Shown piece by piece: positions 28,864 to 40,300 of a stretch of 64,000 bases of DNA. A program made the translations under genes and the position numbers. The notes beneath the pieces were generated by a model, which saw nothing but the letters and a program-made list of their open reading frames with translations, was not told the origin of the DNA and ran no database searches. Position 1 is the stretch's first letter; each line of letters begins with the position of its first letter. This stretch comes from Ciceribacter sp. L1K22 (GTDB lineage: Bacteria > Pseudomonadota > Alphaproteobacteria > Rhizobiales > Rhizobiaceae): assembly GCF_017599385.1 (NCBI RefSeq), contig NZ_JAGFPK010000001.1, positions 2,245,541-2,309,540 of the forward strand, written 5' to 3'.

Positions 28864-30606
28864 ATGGCGGTCATCAAACTCTCGGCCTTCTCGGGCGAAA
28901 AGCCCATCCTGAACGCACGGCTCCTGCCTGACACCGCTGCGACCGAGGCGTTTAACGTCAGGCTCACCGACGGCGCCCTCACGCCGATCAACAAGGCAGT
29001 CTATATCGGCGTGGGCGCCGGCGCGGCGAACCACAAGACGATCTATCGGCACGGCGGCACATGGTTGTCATGGAGCGGTTTGGTAGACGTGGCGCCGGGC
29101 CCGGTCGCCCAGGACAGGCTCTACTACACCGGCGACGGCGCCCCCAAAATGCTGGTCGGCGGGACCGAATATGACCTTGCGGTAGCCAAGCCGGCAGCGG
29201 CCCTGACCGCGACGATGGGCGGTACCGGTAGCGGGGATGTTCAGAGCCGGACATACAGCTACACCTATGTCACGTCGTTCGGCGAGGAATCGGCGCCGTG
29301 CACCGCGTCCAACATCATCGATTGGCAGCCGGGCAAGACGGTCACCCTGTCCGGTTTCGCGCTTCCCCCAAGCGGCCGGGACATCACGACGCAGCGGATC
29401 TACCGGTCGCAGACCGGTAGCGCCGGCACCTATTTCTATCTCATCGCGGAACGGGCCGTTTCGTCCGGCAATTTCTCCGACACGGTGCCGGTCGATGCGT
29501 TCCTCGAACCGCTGCCGAGCATGGACTGGAACACACCGCCGTCGAACCTCAAGGGTCTCTGCGCCATGCCGAACGGCATGATGGCGGGTTTCGTCGGAAA
29601 GGACGTCTATTTCTGCGAACCTTGGCGCCCCCACGCCTGGCCAGAGAAGTACGTCCTGACCTGCGACACCGACGTGGTCGGACTGCGCGCCATTGGTCCC
29701 TACCTTGTCGTGATGACCAAGGGGCAACCCTATATCTTCGCCGGCGCCACGCCCGATACGATGCGACAAGACAAGTTGGAGGCGAACTTTGCCTGCATCA
29801 ACGAACGGTCGATCGTCGATCTGGGTTTTGCGATCTGCTACGCCACGAACGAAGGTCTGGTCGCGGTGCGCGCCGATGGCAGCATCGGCATCGTGACGGA
29901 GCAGTTGTTCAACCGTGACACCTGGTTGACCTTCGAGCCGGACAAGATCATCGCGGCCCAGTCGAACGGGAACTACGTGATGTTCTACAACACCACGGAT
30001 ACCGAGGGCGTGGTGAGACGCGGTGCGATGATGATCAACATCAACGCGGCGCAATTCCTGGTCCGGTCCAGCGAAGCGGCCGACGCCGTGTTCTTCTGCG
30101 CCGAGGACGCGTCGCTGTATTTCAAGCGGATCGGGTCGACTTCCATATTCCAGTTCGACAGCCCGGACGGTTCACCGGATGAACTGTTCTGGAGGTCGAA
30201 AGAGTTTTGGCTCACGGCACCGGTGAATTTCGGGGCGGTGCTAATCGATCTCGGGCGCGCGCGGTCTGGCGAATCCATGGTCAACATCGAAGACGAGATC
30301 GAGGCTATAAGGGAAGAAAACGCGCTGCTCTTTGCCGGCGATCTGCTGGGCGCTCTGAACGACGCTGAGCTCAACGTATTCGAGATGAACGGCGACGTTC
30401 TGCTTCCATACCCGAGATACGAAAGCGTGATGGCGAACATCTACGCCGACGGTGAGCTGTTTCACTCGGTCTCTGCGGTAAACAGGATTGCCCGGCTGCC
30501 CGGCGGGAAGACAGCGCGCAAATGGGAAATCTCGGTCTCAGCGAATGTTCAGATCGGGCAGATCACGATGGCCACCACGATCGAGGAGCTGAGGAACACA
30601 CTATGA
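28864..30606 (+). CDS. large phage structural protein (tail stabilisation/tubular type)
   Basis: 580 residues, soluble and beta-rich, without signal or membrane segments. Repeated blade-like stretches (TYSYTYVTSFGEESAPCTA, GPYLVVMTKGQPYIFAG, ATNEGLVAVRADGSIGIVT) suggest a propeller or tubular fold as in podovirus tail tube or stabilisation proteins. GGAG lies seven bases before the ATG. The stop overlaps the next ATG by ATGA. No close family is recognised. Confidence 0.7.
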   Translation: MAVIKLSAFSGEKPILNARLLPDTAATEAFNVRLTDGALTPINKAVYIGVGAGAANHKTIYRHGGTWLSWSGLVDVAPGPVAQDRLYYTGDGAPKMLVGGTEYDLAVAKPAAALTATMGGTGSGDVQSRTYSYTYVTSFGEESAPCTASNIIDWQPGKTVTLSGFALPPSGRDITTQRIYRSQTGSAGTYFYLIAERAVSSGNFSDTVPVDAFLEPLPSMDWNTPPSNLKGLCAMPNGMMAGFVGKDVYFCEPWRPHAWPEKYVLTCDTDVVGLRAIGPYLVVMTKGQPYIFAGATPDTMRQDKLEANFACINERSIVDLGFAICYATNEGLVAVRADGSIGIVTEQLFNRDTWLTFEPDKIIAAQSNGNYVMFYNTTDTEGVVRRGAMMININAAQFLVRSSEAADAVFFCAEDASLYFKRIGSTSIFQFDSPDGSPDELFWRSKEFWLTAPVNFGAVLIDLGRARSGESMVNIEDEIEAIREENALLFAGDLLGALNDAELNVFEMNGDVLLPYPRYESVMANIYADGELFHSVSAVNRIARLPGGKTARKWEISVSANVQIGQITMATTIEELRNTL

Positions 30607-30866
30607 CAGCTAAGAAGCTGGACGAGCCGTCCATCATTGAGGACGTCGAAGTCTTGGCAGGAAAGCGGGGCAAGGCATCGATCCGTCGAGCGGCGATACG
30701 AATCCAGGATCTGGACGAGCTGCTGCGCATCGAACCCGTAAAGGCCGAACAGGTGAGTGGCACCCCGACAGCGGCGCAGTACAACAAGCTTCTGGAAGAC
30801 GTCACCGAGCTCAACAACCGGCTCAATGCCGTGGCGTTGGCGCTCCAGCGCCGGCTCATCGCATGA
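30603..30866 (+). CDS. small phage protein (87 aa), helical
   Basis: MTAKKLDEPSIIEDVEVLAG... with a C-terminal coiled segment (YNKLLEDVTELNNRLNAVALAL) that probably oligomerises. It overlaps both neighbours by ATGA, so it is translated as part of a coupled chain with the large tail protein and the acetyltransferase. The function is unknown; a minor virion component or assembly factor is plausible. Confidence 0.65.
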   Translation: MTAKKLDEPSIIEDVEVLAGKRGKASIRRAAIRIQDLDELLRIEPVKAEQVSGTPTAAQYNKLLEDVTELNNRLNAVALALQRRLIA

Positions 30867-31312
30867 AGGATGTGGTCTACGACGATCCGGCTGAACTCGT
30901 CGCATGGGCTCAGGAGAGGACGGGGCATACCTACTTTTCAGACGCCACCGCGATCGGCATCAAGGACGAGACCGGTATTCGCGGCGTGACGGTGTTCGAC
31001 AGCTTCACCAAGACGGGATGCTGGGTGCATGTCGCGTCGGACGGCTCGGGTCGCTGGTTCAACCGGGACTATATCACCTGCATCTTTGCCTATCCGTTTA
31101 TCCAACTGGGCTATCCACGGATCAGTGCGTGGGTCTCAGAGAAGAATGCGGCGTCGCTCAGGTTCACCGAGCATTTCGGCTGGGTCCGCGAGGGCGTCAT
31201 GCGTCGTGCGGGGTTTGACGGTGAGGACATCATCACGTTCGGCATGCTGCGCAGCGAGTGCCGCTACCTGCCGCCCCTGATTACTGGAAACCCCGGCCCG
31301 GTTCGGCTATAG
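30863..31312 (+). CDS. phage GNAT-type N-acetyltransferase
   Basis: 149 residues with the C-terminal half of a GNAT fold: ISAWVSEKNAASLRFTEHFGWVREGVMRR matches the acetyl-CoA-binding/C-terminal beta motif of RimJ-type acetyltransferases (pattern NxxSLRFxExxGFxxEG). Such genes occur in structural blocks of many podoviruses, perhaps modifying a virion or host protein; the substrate is unknown. It is coupled by ATGA to the upstream gene. The -10 of the next promoter overlaps its stop codon. Confidence 0.75.
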   Translation: MKDVVYDDPAELVAWAQERTGHTYFSDATAIGIKDETGIRGVTVFDSFTKTGCWVHVASDGSGRWFNRDYITCIFAYPFIQLGYPRISAWVSEKNAASLRFTEHFGWVREGVMRRAGFDGEDIITFGMLRSECRYLPPLITGNPGPVRL

Positions 31313-31357
31313 TCCGCCTCATCGTCGCGCATCACGTGCGACCTCACCCGTTGAGGT
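31285..31357 (+). promoter_or_regulatory. late promoter and two-hairpin leader of the internal virion operon
   Basis: TGGAAA (31285-31290), 17 bases, TATAGT (31308-31313). Hairpin 1 GTCGCGCATCACGTGCGAC (31324-31342) has a 7-bp stem and loop ATCAC. Hairpin 2 ACCTCA-CCCGT-TGAGGT (31341-31357) carries the GAGG SD in its 3' arm. ATG at 31365 follows eight bases after the SD. Confidence 0.72.
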
Positions 31358-31364
31358 TCGCACC

Positions 31365-32516
31365 ATGAAGGGCTCGGCTCCAGCTCCAAAGCCAGACAAG
31401 AATATCGGCAAGGCCGCGATCATGCAGGCCAAGACGGGCGAGCAGTGGCTAAGTTTCGCCCGCGACGCGTTCAAAATCACCCAGTCCCGGCAGAACGATC
31501 TCGACAAGCTCACGACGCGGGTCACGGAGCAGCAACTCGGGCTCGCGCGCGAGCAGGCGGGCTGGGCGCGGGCGGACCGGCAGCGGTACAACGAAACGTT
31601 CCGGCCGCTCGAAAACAAGTACATCCAGGAAGCGACGAACTACGATTCCGTCGCACGCCAGCGTCAGGCAGCGTCGGAGGCGCGCGCCGATGTCAGGACC
31701 GCCGCGGCATCGGCCCGCGACACCAGTCTTCGGGAGGCCGCGTCATATGGCATCAGCCCTGCATCGGGGCGGTTTAAGGGCGTCGACGCTTCGGTGCGGA
31801 TGAACACGACTCTGGCCGAGGCAGGCGCGGCGAACAAGGCGCGTCAGGATCTGCGCGACCGTGGCTTGGCTCTGAGGGCCGACGTGGTCAACATGGGCCG
31901 TGGACTGCCGGCTCAGGCCGCCGGTGGCGCTGCGGGCAGCGTGGCCGCCAGTGGCACCGCCCTTTCCGGGGCGCAGGCGACCAATGCGCAGGCCCTCGCC
32001 GCTCCTGGCATCATGAGCAGCGGGTTTCAGGGCGCGATGGCGGGCTACCAGGGAATGGGCTCGACGCTTAACCAGCAATACGGGCTGCAAGTCGATGCAT
32101 GGCGGACCCAGCAGCAGATGGCGGCGCAGGGTGCGGCCGGCATGGGCTCCTTCCTTGGCGGCGTGTTGGGCCTGTTTGCGCCATCCTCGCCTGACTACAA
32201 GGAAAACAAGACACCAATCGAGGACGGGGCCGCGATCGCCGCAGTCAATGAGATGCCGGTAGAGGAATGGGATTATAAACCCGGCATTGCCGATGGTGGC
32301 CATCATGTCGGCCCGTACGCCGATGATTTCGCGCGGGCGACCGGCAAAGGCGACGGAAAAATGATCAACATGCAGGATGCGATCGGCATCACGATGAAGG
32401 CGGTCCAGGACGTCGACAAGAAAATCGAGCGGATCGCGGAAGCAGTGGGTATCGGCGCCGGTCGACGGCCCGCTCGCAGGCGAAACGCTGAACCGATGAT
32501 GAGGGAAGCGGCATGA
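31365..32516 (+). CDS. internal virion protein with C-terminal S74-like chaperone region
   Basis: 383 residues. Long Gln/Arg/Ala-rich coiled helices (about 40-200), then a Gly/Ala-rich section. The C-terminal stretch SPDYKENKTPIEDGAAI... NEMPVEEWDYKPG... MINMQDAIGITMKAVQDVDK has the spacing of the peptidase-S74 intramolecular chaperone. Helical proteins at this position in podoviruses are ejected with DNA or form the internal core. It is preceded by the conserved leader and coupled to the next gene by a four-base overlap. Confidence 0.7.
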   Translation: MKGSAPAPKPDKNIGKAAIMQAKTGEQWLSFARDAFKITQSRQNDLDKLTTRVTEQQLGLAREQAGWARADRQRYNETFRPLENKYIQEATNYDSVARQRQAASEARADVRTAAASARDTSLREAASYGISPASGRFKGVDASVRMNTTLAEAGAANKARQDLRDRGLALRADVVNMGRGLPAQAAGGAAGSVAASGTALSGAQATNAQALAAPGIMSSGFQGAMAGYQGMGSTLNQQYGLQVDAWRTQQQMAAQGAAGMGSFLGGVLGLFAPSSPDYKENKTPIEDGAAIAAVNEMPVEEWDYKPGIADGGHHVGPYADDFARATGKGDGKMINMQDAIGITMKAVQDVDKKIERIAEAVGIGAGRRPARRRNAEPMMREAA

Positions 32517-33787
32517 ATATCGGAATCGGCCTTGGTGGCTTCATGGACGGTTTCACGCGGGGCATGGACGCCCGCGAAGCGATGGACCAGCGCAAGCGGA
32601 GAAAGATGCTCGATGCGAGGGCCGACGCCGAGTATCAACGCAGCGAGGACGAGCGGAAGGCGATTTCCGAGATCGGAATCGGGGCACAACGCGAGTTCGA
32701 CAGCCGGGTTGCCGCTGGAACGGCGCAGCCCAATGACTTCGACACCTTCTGGGCCGACTATGCCTTGCCCAAGATGCGTCAGACCTATCTCGCCAACGGC
32801 GATATCGAATCCGCCCGCAAGGTGATGGAATGGGGCGAGGCAGCAGAAACCAAGCTTGGTGCCAAGCTATCCATGAACGCAATATTCAAGGCGCAAAACG
32901 GCGACGTCCAGGGCGCGCTGACCGATGCAGTGGAGGTTGGAAAGCTTCGCGGCTACCTCGATCACAGCTACGACATCAAGGGTTTCGACACGATCCACGA
33001 GACAGAGGGCGGACCCGTTGTCGGCTACCGGCTCAACATGAGCGACCCCGATGGAAAGCCGATCACTCAGGACTTCCGCGCCGCTGACGTTCCCAACCTG
33101 CTGGCCACGTATCTGAACCCCGAAGCTGCGTGGCAGACCCAGATCGCGGCGCGCGAGAGCGCGGCGAAAGAGGCCGGCGAGCTCAGGAAGTACGAGGAAA
33201 AGAAAAAGATCGACCAGGCCTACGGGACAAAGTCAAAGTCGAACGACGGCAAGGTTCGGTCAACGGCAGTGACCAATCTGCGAAAGCGGATGGACGGCGG
33301 ACTTGGCGGTGAGGAACCGACGTTCGACGATTTGCCGCGAGAAAAGCAGGAAGAACTGATCGAGAAGGAGATCGAGCTCCTGACCGGCCAGCCCGGCACC
33401 GGCCAAACATCGCAGAGAACGGGGTCAACCACGGCACCGGCCAGCAACGATCGCAAGGTTGTTGTGGATCGGGCCACCGGCAAGCCGGTCGAACCTCCCG
33501 CCGAGCGTGCCGCGCCGGAACGTCGAGCCCCTACCCGCCGCGATACCCCGCCCCCACGCGAGGCGCCCCCACGCGATCCCCGCGCAGCACGCGAGCAGGC
33601 GGTCACATCCGCGGTGGGCGAGGCGGAAACACTTCTGCAACAGGGCGTGCCGCCGCAGCGCGTCGCGGAAATCCTGCTCCAGAACAACGTGTCTCAGAAT
33701 CTGTGGCCCCCAGCGTTGCGACAGGCCTTGCAGCAGGCTCAGGCCCCTCAAGGCGCGGTCGGCATCATGCGCGGCGGGCCGAGATAG
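32513..33787 (+). CDS. internal virion/ejection-type structural protein
   Basis: 424 residues, highly charged and helical in the first half (GFTRGMDAREAMDQRKRRKML...), a central beta region (VVGYRLNMSDPDGKPITQDF), then a Pro/Arg-rich disordered part (ERRAPTRRDTPPPREAPPRD) and a short helical end. There is no enzyme motif. Coupling to the S74-like gene and its composition suggest a partner in the internal core or ejection apparatus. Confidence 0.65.
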   Translation: MNIGIGLGGFMDGFTRGMDAREAMDQRKRRKMLDARADAEYQRSEDERKAISEIGIGAQREFDSRVAAGTAQPNDFDTFWADYALPKMRQTYLANGDIESARKVMEWGEAAETKLGAKLSMNAIFKAQNGDVQGALTDAVEVGKLRGYLDHSYDIKGFDTIHETEGGPVVGYRLNMSDPDGKPITQDFRAADVPNLLATYLNPEAAWQTQIAARESAAKEAGELRKYEEKKKIDQAYGTKSKSNDGKVRSTAVTNLRKRMDGGLGGEEPTFDDLPREKQEELIEKEIELLTGQPGTGQTSQRTGSTTAPASNDRKVVVDRATGKPVEPPAERAAPERRAPTRRDTPPPREAPPRDPRAAREQAVTSAVGEAETLLQQGVPPQRVAEILLQNNVSQNLWPPALRQALQQAQAPQGAVGIMRGGPR

Positions 33788-33858
33788 CCCGCCTAGCGCG
33801 AGGAGTTGCCAATTCCATCTCTGCGTGCATTAATTCGCCATCAATGGAGGGGGCGAAG

Positions 33859-34335
33859 ATGAAAAATGCATGGCTGATTGGTCTGTTGGCTCTGGCATCG
33901 TGCGCGCAGAGCGACACGATGCGGACCTCTAGCAACGAGATGGTTGTCAGCACCAGGGCAGCGCCGATCTGCGGCGGAATGGGCGCAGCGAAGGTGGCGC
34001 AGCGCGTCGCCGCGATCGAGACTTTGAAGGCTGGATATGACCGCTACGTCATACTTGGCGCGGATCGTTACAACGATGTCAGGACGGTGCAGATGCCGGG
34101 GCAGTACAACACGTTCGGCACTGCGACGACCTATGGCGGCATGACGTCGATCAACGCGACGACGACATATACCCCCGGCCCAACCTTCGTTGCAGGCGGT
34201 CATCACCAGTCGCTCAGGGTGCGGATGTTCAGGGAAGGCGAGCCGGGCGCAAACAATGCTCTATCAGCCCGAGCCGCGCTCGGCCCAGAATGGGAAAGAG
34301 CGGTCAAGAACGGCGTGAGCCACTGCGGAGATTAG
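33859..34335 (+). CDS. phage-encoded lipoprotein
   Basis: A 158-residue lipoprotein precursor: MKNAWLIGLLALASC gives a lipobox ASC at residue 15. The mature part (YDRYVILGADRYNDVRTVQM, a Gly/Thr-rich middle, HHQSLRVRMFREGEPGANNA) resembles a family of small lipoproteins seen on proteobacterial chromosomes. Start 33859 follows GGAGGGGGC; the open frame extends upstream without coding character. It may alter the lysogen surface, for example in superinfection exclusion (inference). Its stop overlaps the convergent giant gene. Confidence 0.8.
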   Translation: MKNAWLIGLLALASCAQSDTMRTSSNEMVVSTRAAPICGGMGAAKVAQRVAAIETLKAGYDRYVILGADRYNDVRTVQMPGQYNTFGTATTYGGMTSINATTTYTPGPTFVAGGHHQSLRVRMFREGEPGANNALSARAALGPEWERAVKNGVSHCGD

Positions 34336-37300
34336 CGATAAATCGCCTCCGGCAGTTGATCCCGTAGAGCCTTGCCCAAGGCGGGGTTCTGGATCAGAAC
34401 CCCCTCCTCCCGTTTGGCGCGGTTCCGTGCCCGGGTCTTGATCGACCGTTCGAGCGTCTCGCGCGTGATCTTCACCCCGATGCTGTATGGCCGAGCGTTG
34501 AAGGCCTTGATCGCGGCGAGCGCTTGGCTCGAATCCTCTTTCGCCAAGACTGCCATGGCCCACTTATTGATCACGCGCTGGCGCTCGTCGAGGATTCTGG
34601 TCTCGGCGTTCTTGAGAGCGGTGTTGCGGTCCCACGTTTCGGCAACGACGGCCGGCATGAAGCCGATCGACTGCGCCACCACGCCGTGCCAACCAATCTC
34701 ATCTGGCGAAACCATCTCCTCGCCCTTGAGCGTGGTCAGGCCCTCGTCGCTGTAGCGATACGCCTTCATGATGTCGCGCACCGCCTTTGGCGCCATCATT
34801 TCAATGCCCCGCGCGGTGTCCCCTTCCATCACAGTCTTTGCGCCGACGAAGAGCGATTCACCCAAACTGACCGTGGCTCCGAGACCTTGGCTCAGCCAAT
34901 ATTGATACTCGTCCTTGCCCTGCAACTCACGGGTCGGCGACCGGAACCACAGATCCGGCATCCCTATGCGGGACGACAGGTCTATTCCGAGGTAGTGGCC
35001 CGGAACCCCATTGAGTACCACCCCGCCGAGCTCCGGTCCCAGAATGTCGAGCACGTCGGCCCGGAACCGCTCGTTGAACTCCAGTGGATCGTCGTCGTCG
35101 CCGAACACCATGCCCAGGACAGACATCAGGAGGTTGAACCCGATCGTACCGGTCACGCCGGCCATAAGCGACATCATGCCAACGACACCGGCGAGTTGGT
35201 ACCGCGCTTCGCGGCGCGCCTGCGGCGACATGCCGGCGACGGACTGGTGCACGTCTCGAGCGACGCGGTAAAGCATGTTGATGTTGTGCTGGCGGAACAC
35301 CAACGCGACCTTGGCGAAATCGTTCTGCATCACGGCGGGCCGCGACGAGTTCGAATAGTCGAAGTGGGTTTTCCACGTCAGATCATGCGCCGTGTCGATC
35401 GCTTCGGACATGGTCTGGCCCTTCTCACGCGCCATCCGATAAGCCGCGAGTGCGGTCACCTCTCTGTTCCAGACCTCGGCACGGTGGAACGCCCAAGAGA
35501 TCACCGCCATGACCCTCGCTTTCAGCGGAGAATAGTTGACCCCTGTATCACCGACACCGGCAAGATCGTGGCTCTGTGTGCGGTCAATCAGTCCGCTATC
35601 GTAGAACGCATTCATCGCGGCCCGTTCGTCTTTGGACAGGGATGCTCGCGTTACTGTGCCTCGACCGCTGATCGAGTCGATCGACGCCTTGGCGATGGCG
35701 GCAGCGGCTTTAGCCGTGCTGCCAAATCGGGCGCCGAGGATCGGTAGGCCAAGCATAACGGTTTGGGTCATGTTGACCGCTGCTGCTGCGGGCGACGAGG
35801 CGAGATACCAGACGAACGCAGCACTGGTCATGGTCTGCGCCACGCTGCTTCCTGTCGGGTTCATGACCCAGTCGTGCCGCTTCGATAGTTCGTTCGCCAG
35901 CGTCATCGCCTTGGTTTGATCCTTGGCCTCCTTCGCCTGGTCGATGCTTTGATCGACGAGCTCCTGGAGCTCAAGGCCGTATTTCAGGCGGGCCATCTGG
36001 TGAGAGGCATGGAACATGTGGGACGAGAAAACGCGCAACGCGTCGCCGCTGTATCCCGCCGTGCCTTTGCGGTGGATGAACCGCTTGCGGGCGGATAGGT
36101 CTGGCATCGCCTCGAGGTATCGCTGCCAGATCATGTCCATCACGGCATGATCAACTCCGGCACCACCGAGAATTTCCTCAATCTCGGCGACAATGCGGGG
36201 GTCCATCGCTTTGCGTAGATCGCTGCCCTGCTCCATCACTCCGGCCTCAACTTTGGCTGCGGGATAGGAGCCGCGCATCTCTTCGGCGAAACGGTCGCGT
36301 TCGGCCGCCCGTTCGAACTTCGAGAAGCTCAAGACGCTGCCGTCGACGTCACGGACCGTCACGAAATAGCGCCCGAACCGACCGAGCGGGAAGTAGGGCT
36401 TTTCTACCCGGCTCGACTCGAACGCTATCCGCATCTTCGTCATCCGGGCCTTGGCTGCCCATTTCGCCTTCGTGGTCTCGGCTTTGTGGGCGCTCAACGC
36501 GTCTTCTTCGGCTCGCCTGAGTTCAGGACCGGTAAGGCGCGCGTCGCGGATCCTCTGCATGGTCCGCTTATAGCGCTCATCGGCGCGGGCCAGCGCGATT
36601 TCCTGCGCCTTACGCACGTTGTCGAGCAGGATTTCATCGAGTTGGAGCTGCTGCTCGAAATATGCGTCGCGGACCTTCTGGTAGAGCTCCCTGCCCTTTG
36701 GCGGCATCGCCATGTACCGTTTGCGCAACGCCTGGTATCCCGGCTTTGCCGTGGTTTCCTCATCGGTGGCGGCCGGGTCCACGCCGGCAAGAGTGGCGTC
36801 GTGCATCAGGTCGGCAAGCTGCTGCGCCTTGGCTTTGTCCTTGCCGGCGAAACCGAGGCGCATGTATTTCAGCCACTCGCCCGCCACTTCATCGGACCGG
36901 GCGTGCATCTGGCCGCGGAAAGCATCCATCAGACGCTTGACGCGGAGATAGTCGGCCACCGCCGTCATGTTCGGCTGGGCGAGCTCGGTGAAATAGTTGA
37001 GCGGTACGGCCTTGAGCAGGGCTGGCTGCAAATCGGTCAGCTTGCCGTTCAGTTCAGAAGCAATGCGCCGCTGGGTTACGCGGCGTCCGCCTTCGCGCGG
37101 ATAGCCTCGCGCGCCTCCTTCAGATAGACCTGTCGATCCGGGTCCGACGGGGGCCATTTGCTGACCGCCCGTTCCCATTCCTTCCAGTTCGCCAATGTGT
37201 CGAAGGGGCTCGGCGGATCGATCAGCCCCTTGTTGACGGATCTTAGCGTTACGGTCATCGAAGAACTTCCTCGCTAAAGTAGATGCGGCAGCGTTGAGCA

Positions 37301-40300
37301 CGTCATCCAGACCGGGAACGGACGCTGGATCGTAACGCTGATTGTCAGAAAAGTCGATAATGCCGGCCCGTTCCGCGATCGTCGCGGCGATGCTGGCGTC
37401 GGCGGCGTTCGCTGCTTCCAGGGTTAGAGCCCTTGCATTGAACAACTGGCGAAGGTGGTTCTGGGGTCCGGTCCTCGCCTCGAGGAGTTGCTGCTTGAAC
37501 AGCGCAACGGCCTGCTCAGGTGTCCGCCCGGAGGCTGACAGCTTTGCCTTGGCCGCCGCGGTTAACTCGATGCGCGTGTTTCGTCCGCCGTGCCCAATGG
37601 CCCAAGCCGCGTAGAGACCGGGGTAACCGAGAAAGGAGATGTCCTGCAGACTGACGGGGCTGTTGCTCGGATGATTGTGTAGCACGACCAGGCGTCGGTC
37701 CGGATTTTCCAGCGCTCCGGCGAGCTTTGCATTCATGCCGGTAGAGCGCGGTTCGCCACCCGTGCCATACTCGACGACGGTGCCGTCGTCGTCGATCGCG
37801 AACAGGAACTCGTGCCCTGTGTTACGGCCACGGTCGAGAAGGTGCCGCTTCGCCCAAGCGAACATCGTCTCCCCCTCGGCACGTTCCGGTAGCGGCAGGG
37901 ACTTCATTTTGCCGTCGACATTGGTGACGACGGGGTCGGGTCGCTTGGTCGCCGCTGCTGTAGCGCTCTGACCTGCCCGTTTCGGTTTCAAGAGGTCCAG
38001 CAGGCGCTTGTGACGCGCCGCGGTATCGGACAGCTCCTGTTCGTTGGACCATGGGCCGATCTGCTTCTCCAGCTCCGGAATTTGAGCTCTGGCTTCGACG
38101 ACGCGTTCCTGATCGATCTCCGGATACGTGGTCAGCTTCCGAACCGTGTTCAGCACCCGCATCGCGAGGCCGGTCGGATCCACATCGGCCGCATCCGGGA
38201 CATAAACGACATACTCGCGCTCGCCAGTGATGAAGAGCGAGAAGGATCGCGCATCCTCGATCTCCGTCGTGATCGCGAAATCCGCAAACCTGCCCTCGGG
38301 CGTCCGGCCGGTGTTGCTAATGATCTCCTTTCGGATCGCGGCAATGACGGCGGCGCCGAACTCCTTCGGTTTGTCGAATGACGCACCGTCGAACGTGATG
38401 GATAGCGGCGCATCGGTTGCCTTTGCCGCTGCGGCAGCATCGGCCGCAACAGCCTTGCTACGGGCCTCGATTGCCTCAACCTCATCGGTGAGCGACCGGA
38501 TACGTGCCTTGATCCGGTGCTGCTCGCGGTCGTGCTCAACCGACTGCTGCTCCAACTGGCGTAGCTTACGCCTGGTTTCCATCTCCTCCAGAATGAGCGG
38601 ATTGCCAGACGCGGCGGCTTTCATCTCGGCGGCATTGGCTGCCTCGCCGGCAATGTCCTCGATCTCGCGCGTCTTCACATTGCCCTTGCGGACCTGCTGG
38701 ATGAACCGCGCCTTGGCTTCGATGGTTTGCCACTGCCGCGCGTCCAGCGTGTTCTTCGTCGCATAGCGGAGGATTTCGATCTCGAAACCGACGGGGTCAT
38801 CGAGGTAGAGCTCGTTACCCTGGCGGATACCGCGCCCGTCGCGCTGTTCGAGGTCGGACGGTCGCCACGGCGCGTCGAGGTGGTGCAGCGCGACAAGCCT
38901 GTTTTGCACGTTGGTACCGGCACCCATCTTTGCCGTCGAACCAAACAGGAATCGGACCCGTCCCGAACGCACCTTGCCAAACAATTCTTCCTTTTGCGCT
39001 TCGGTGTTCGCGTCGTGGATGAAAGCGATCTCCTCGGGCGGAATACCACGCTGGACCAGCTTCTCGCGCAGATCGTCATAGACCGAAAACGGGCTCTGCA
39101 GCGCGAGGAACTCGTCTGGCGACATTGCATCCAGCTTCTCTTGTGCCGCTTCGTTACCCTCATCGGCCTGCTTGATAAGGGCACGGAGTGCCGCCTCCTC
39201 CCGTGCCTTGGCCTTTTTGGGCGTCGACAGGTCGATGAACACGAGTTGCGTGCCCTTTTTCTCGTCCCACGCCCTGTAGAGCCGCACCATCTCGTCGGCG
39301 GCGCGATGCACCTTCGATGCCGGGTCATCCGCGTAACTCGCATCAATGAGGCGCATGTCGAGCGCGGCTTTGCGCGCGTCGGACATGACTTTGAGCATGT
39401 TGTCGGCGCCCTTTTCGACCTTCTTGGGAAGATTTTCCGCGCGCCACACCAACGAGCCCTTGGGGAAGGTCAGATTGCCGTCCGCATCCGCCCTGCCCTC
39501 ACCGATGAACGATGCCTGGTCTCGGCTTCGCTCTACCGTGATGTTTGTCGGCTTGCCGCCTTTGACCTTTGGCAGCGGCAGCGTCTTCCCGATCGCCGCC
39601 AGTTGGGCCTTGATGTCGTCGTTGGTGATGACGTCGGCGAACGACAGGTAGCTCTGCATCAGTTCGGGCAGGTTCACGAACTTTGCGAAGCGGCTATTGA
39701 GTTTGTACTGCCCGCTTGGCGACAGTTCCCAGTCGGTCACGACCTCGCCGAAGACTTTGGCCCATGCATCGAAATGGGCAATACCAAGCTTCTTTAGCGT
39801 GTCGCCCGCAAGGTACCGCTGAACCGTGTACATCTCCGCCATGGTGTTGCTGAGCGGCGTGCCGGTGAGGCCCACCACATTGTTACCCCCGGTCCGCTGC
39901 AACACAAACTGGATCTTCATGTAGGCGTCGGCCGCCTTCTGGCTGCCCGCCGGGTTGCCGAGACCGGCCACACGCGTCATGCCCGTGGCAAAGGCAAGGT
40001 TCTTGAACTCGTGCATCTCGTCGAAATAGAGCGCGTCTACGCCGAGCTCGTCGAACGTCAGTCCGTCGTCCTTCTTCCCGGAATCGAGCAGCCGCTCCAT
40101 CTTGGATTTCAGGTTGTCGCGCCACTTGCTGAGCTGAGCGATGTTGCGCGAGTGCTCCCCGGTTTTCTGACGGAGTTGCGTGATCGATGCTTCCAGATCG
40201 TCCATTTGCTCCTGGATGAACTTCACCTCGAACTCGGGGTTCATCCCGATGCGGCCGAACGAGGAATGCGCCACAATGACCGCGTCCCAATCGCCCGTGG

